Source: Owenia fusiformis
Taxonomy: Eukaryota; Annelida; Polychaeta; Sabellida; Oweniidae
Direction: 5' to 3'
DNA: 64,000 nt
NCBI GenBank assembly: GCA_903813345.2
Contig: CAIIXF020000006.1
Location: 17,426,348-17,490,347 of the forward strand
A program made the translations under genes and the position numbers. This document shows, piece by piece, positions 59,704-64,000 of the stretch. The first letter of the stretch is position 1. Each line of letters begins with the position of its first letter. Below the pieces are notes generated by a model. That model was given only the letters and a program-made list of their open reading frames with translations, was not told the origin of the DNA and did not search any database.

Positions 59704-62267
59704 AATGGGCGTAGCCAAGCATGAGGTAGGCGGATAAGTGTCTTACTTAAATTTTACAGACCTAGAAACATAAGGTAATATCACGCCTAACCATTGACAA
59801 CGTACAGTGACAAAATATACCGTCGCACACTTTAGGTGAACGGTGTCACTATTAACTGATTTGAAGCGAAAACTGATGTAGGTTTGATGAAGGTTTTCAA
59901 AAATTAATTTGAGGAATACATAAAGGAGTTCATGTTTGATTTCGTGTGTATTCGATTTGGAAGACATTTACATTTCTAATTACGTTAGACGATTTTCGAG
60001 CAGTGCACATTTCCTTTGATCGTTTTCTCCCCTGTCGCCCAAGAGTGCCGAATATTTTTATGAGAAAATGTTTCTCTAAACTACACAATTTAAGACGGTT
60101 GAAGGCTTAATAAATATTCATGAATTTGGTATCAAAAAAGAAAAATGTACGTTGTCATCTTCAATGTACGTTGTCCTGTTAATTGAAATGCATGAGATAT
60201 GAGATACTATACTGAGGAATAAGTGATGTTCAACAAACATATTCATGTATCCCTGGTACAGATAAACGGGTAAAAGTGATTTTTACCCCTTGTTGAATGC
60301 TATTTTATTTTATGAAAGTGTTGATAGCGATTAATATTTGACCATGGGGTGTTATCTTCCAACTTCTTTCACTTGACTATTCGGCGTCGGTACGTTACGT
60401 TATGTTATACTTTTATGAATTTTAATAATCTTAAGGAGTTCATGGAGAGATCTTTACTAGCTAATCGAAGATGACTTTCAAAATCCAGTTTACGCTATAT
60501 CTGGAAAGTGCTGAAGTTCTAAGGTTTTAGGTTAAATAAAGTTGAAGTAATACTGTTATTGTTCAGTTTCAATTTGAAATGATGAATGATTTAATTAGTA
60601 TTTTCTGTAACACTTATGTGCTAGTTTTGTTTTGGCGTATGCTTTCAAGTTTTTTTTCATTAACAAGATACTTTTTGAAAATCAACCAAACTTTCCTTTG
60701 TACAATTACAATAAATTATAATGTTACCATCCAAAAGATGACCATTGAATTGACGATGTGTAAAATTTTCAGAATGTTTTAGTGACTTGTTTAACCCTTA
60801 AATGGTTTTTTGGTTCTTTGCAATAATTATATTAGAAATAACCATTCTATCAACATGAAATTCCATCTAATTCTCAATTAATACAATTCCTTTCAGATTT
60901 AACAAATTAGATATAAATCGCATTATGACTTTTTGTGCTACCTGAGGCCAAAGAACATCACTATCACTGAAACATATTCAATTAATACAGTGTTATATAT
61001 ATATGCTACGAAATGTTACAAAATGCTAAAACACCTGACCCCTTATGGTTAGGTTTACACATATTTCCATGCATTCATGATAAATAATGCATACATATTC
61101 TGAAGGGTAATAGATTAACATATGTAAAACTGAAGTCAGAATGAAAAAAGCTTCTCTGGTTGCAAAGTAATTGCAAAATATATATTGGGTTACAAACGGA
61201 CCCCAAAAACCTTTAGTAAAAACAAAACAAAAAACATTTGAGGGATAAGAGAAACGCGTGTTCAAAAAGTTGACCATATCGATACCACTCTTTTATTTGC
61301 ATAGAATTCAAGTACAAATTAATAACAATATAAGTAAATCTTCACAGAGTGTTTACCAAATTAAGCGTGACAGTTGAACGAGCGGGGTAAGGTACAACGC
61401 AAGGGTGATGCAAATTGAGCTAACTGCATGGTGTTTTCGTCTGTACTTTAACGTAATAAGATACACTTTTATGAAATTTAATAATCTTAAGAAGTTGACA
61501 GAGAGATTTGTACTAGCTAGTCGAAGATGACTTTTTAAAATCCCGTTTATGCTATATCTGGAAAGTGCGGAGGTTCAATATAGTTCAATCAAATTGAATT
61601 AGTAATACTGTGATTGTTCTGTTTCAGTTTTAAATGAATCTGATCCCCCTGCCCCTTAGTGTTATGAAAAATACGTTGTCTACATTAGGGTTAACTGTGA
61701 ATTCAGATATGTAAGTTCAATGGAACAACGTACATCGAAATGACAACGTACACTTATGATTTTTTAAAAACTATTTTAGCAAAAACGTGAATTTATATTA
61801 AATCTTCAATCGACCTCAATTATGTAACTTAGGGAAACATATTCTCATAAAAATAATAAACACTCTTAGGCGACATGGGAAAAGCTGACCAAAGTAAATG
61901 TGAAAAAATCAACATTTTTCAACCGATCATTGCTGGTGGGTAGATTTACGACGAAAAACTCGAGCACTGCTCGAGAATCTTTTAATGTAATTAGAAAGGT
62001 TAATGTCTTCCAAATCGAATACACACGAAATTAAACATGAAATCCTTAAAGTTTTCCTCAGATTAATTTTTAAAGCCTAAATCACACCCACATTATAGCT
62101 TTTGCTTCATATCAGTTAGAATAGTGACACCGTACATCTAAAGTGTACGACTGCGTGTTTTGTCACTGTACGTTGTCGATGGTTAGGCGTGAATATACCT
62201 CATTTAGTCTAAAAGCCTCGCCTCTTCATTCTTGCCTTACCTAAGAATGATCCTAGCCACGCCCCTG
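59704..62267. mobile_element. 2.56 kb foldback element in lectin gene 2 intron 1
   Basis: Inverted arms 59704-60200 and 61660-62267 share, in opposite orientation, ATGGTTAGGCGTGA and its inverse, ACAACGTACAGTGACAAAA with TTTTGTCACTGTACGTTGTC, and CAAATCGAATACACACGAAA with its inverse. The right terminus read inward is CAGGGGCGTGGCTAGGATC, and the left is ATGGGCGTAGCCAAGCATG. CAGGGGCGTGGC looks like a hAT-type end, but the target duplication is not clear. Between the arms, 60390-60590 and 61448-61640 are direct copies of each other (ATAATCTTAAG, TATATCTGGAAAGTGC, ACTGTTATTGTTC). No intact frame. Gene 1 lacks it. Confidence 0.85.
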
Positions 62268-63231
62268 TGCAATATCAACATTGGTGCAATTGCAAACAAG
62301 TGAGGATTATTGCGTATATCTAATTTTTATGTGTTTATTTGGATTATGCGTTCTGAGAAGAATTGGGCTTCGAGTGCGAAATTCCATTCAATTGAAAAGG
62401 GAGTTATAATGATATATCATTCAGAATAAAATAAAATTGACTTTTTCTTTTGGAATCGGAAAAAAATTAAGCAAGGAAATCTCGAATGGGATTGAACAAG
62501 ATAAAGGAATGATGCTTTCGTCATATTAGAATCATAATAAAAACCAGCATTTTTTATTTATGGCATTTATGAAGAGATTTCTTTTTGTGAATATACAGAA
62601 TAAAATGTTTGGTCGTACACAATAAAATATATAAACCACCTTTATTAACCCATCTTTATTCCTAAAGTGCATACATAATGAATATATAAGCGCAAATGCC
62701 AAAGGGAAGGGTAAATCTGTCATAAGAAAAGTAGACCCTATATATCCCAAAACCATGATCTAACGTGAAAAGAAACAAAGTCTAACATCCCCCCCTCCAA
62801 TCGAGAACCAATATCACAATCCAGGACCAGAACACCAAGGGACATTTCATTCATACTGAAGTCATTACAATACATGTTGAAGAAAAATTGAAAAATTGAT
62901 AGCCAATACCCATAACATCAGTAGTTGTAGATACTAGAACTCATAAAATATAAAGTATTCAGTCTCAAATGATGTGGGATAGATAAGATCCAGTCTCGAA
63001 GTCCATAGGCAATTCAAAGAATCATAATCCGTTCGCAAAGCCGTCATCATAATCCATAAAATACAAAGAGAGACCAACTTCTACAATAAGTCTGAGTTTT
63101 CCCTCTACAAAATTTGTGAATCTACAAGTTATTATTTATTTTCTGTTCCAAATTCTGTCAAATAATTGACAACCTATCAAAGACAGTCACATGTGGTATA
63201 AACTTGTTTTCTTAAAAAGACATTAAAACGC
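62268..63231 (+). other. Lectin gene 2 intron 1, unique part
   Basis: No feature recognised. AT-rich. A - strand frame at 62532-62756 has hydrophobic residues but no family. Confidence 0.5.
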
Positions 63232-63775
63232 CATATACAAGGTATTAAATATAGACAGGGTATGCTGAAATAAGTCCACGGATTGTACCCAATGATTCAT
63301 CCCGTAGTTACACGTTTTTGAATGGATTGAATAATCCAAATAATAGTTCTCCAGGGGCCGTGAATTTATAACAATTCGAGAATTTATCCGGATAAATTTT
63401 ATCTTCAAGGATAAATTTTGGATTTTCGATCCAGATAAATATTTGATGAATTGGTAGATTTGTCCAAATGACCAAATTACATTGAAATTTGGATCAAGTT
63501 TATCCGAAAATTAATCCACCTATGTAGGTGGATTGAAATTAGGATAGCGTTTATCCAAAAGGTTCAGCATGCAGATGGATGTTTCTAACTGAATTTACTT
63601 TCAATTGGTATTGTTGGTGTAAAAATGAACTGATAGCAAAACAGCACCACGCGGTATTGATTTACCCTTTCCTAAGTTATTGTCGTACTGATGGACAGAT
63701 GGTATTGATATATCCTCCTAATAATAAAAATTGTTCGTTTCGATTGCGATTAAATATATTTTTCTGTAGTTCCAG
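63232..63775 (+). repeat. Intron segment duplicated from lectin gene 1
   Basis: AAGGTATTAAATATAGACAG through the TTATCC cluster to the exon 2 acceptor matches 55100-55888, except that gene 2 lacks about 225 bp corresponding to 55455-55680 and has small deletions near 63290. It is almost identical over most of its length. Confidence 0.9.
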
Positions 63776-63964
63776 ATTGTGGGTCACTGGGCTTAGTGGA
63801 CCTGGGTGTAGCTGGCTCCTGCTACTATATTGAGGCAATAGATAGGAACGTTATGGATGGATTGAATATATGTCAGTCACATTCCCCACCCATGAGCTTA
63901 GTATCCATAGACGATGCAGATGAACAAAACAAGATAAGAGCACACCTTGCCGGTCTCAACTCAC
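63776..63964 (+). CDS. Lectin gene 2 exon 2 (partial gene at window end)
   Basis: Same 189 bp, same phases and same splice sites (TTCCAG acceptor, CAC|GTATGC donor) as 55889-56077. The protein reads DCGSLGLVDLGVAGSCYYIE to AHLAGL, with Thr changed to Ala and a few silent differences. The last lectin exon, expected about 1.1 kb further on if the spacing is kept, is outside the window. Whether this gene is complete cannot be judged. Confidence 0.85.
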
Positions 63965-64000
63965 GTATGCGTTTATTGTCTTACATTTTCATTAAAATGG

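Overview
The window looks like nuclear DNA from an invertebrate animal. It is AT-rich, genes are split into short exons with GT..AG junctions, and most of the sequence is repeats. The best gene is a LIM-only (LMO) factor of the LMO1/LMO3 and Drosophila Beadex type. The tandem PAN plus C-type lectin genes and a (TCCG)n-bearing inverted-repeat element suggest a marine lophotrochozoan, perhaps a mollusc. That placement is inference; nothing here proves the phylum.

Layout. 1-29.7 kb: no gene recognised. The stretch holds minisatellites (1.1-2.1, 2.4-2.7, 5.0-5.4, 10.5-11.2, 13.3-13.7, 19.5-19.85, 25.8-26.2 kb), a scattered G-run/C-run repeat family, and a 3.4 kb inverted-repeat composite (22296-25696) with decayed coding sequence of an unnamed repeat protein. 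29.7-39.3 kb: a four-exon LMO gene on the + strand, whose splice phases agree at all three junctions (about 249 aa). Its introns carry a TCCG-rich element 280 bp before exon 3 and a duplicated splice donor after exon 3. 39.3-49.3 kb: probable LMO 3'UTR, then non-autonomous DNA elements, three of them delimited by target-site duplications, a 1.76 kb C-rich higher-order repeat, and a tRNA-like relic. 49.5-64 kb: two tandem paralogues of a secreted protein (signal peptide, PAN/apple-like domain, Thr-rich linker, C-type lectin domain). The first is complete in three exons; the second is cut by the window end after exon 2. A sorbitol-dehydrogenase-like fragment lies between them on the - strand.

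The two lectin copies share coding exons, proximal upstream sequence and the intron sequence just before the lectin exon. Their introns differ by transposon insertions: a 915 bp element, a mariner relic and two smaller elements in copy 1, and a 2.56 kb foldback element in copy 2. The duplication is therefore young and the locus active for mobile DNA. LMO is expected to act in the nucleus as an adaptor, and the lectins outside the cell. Nothing links the two loci functionally. I see no CRISPR array, operon, rRNA or intact transposase.
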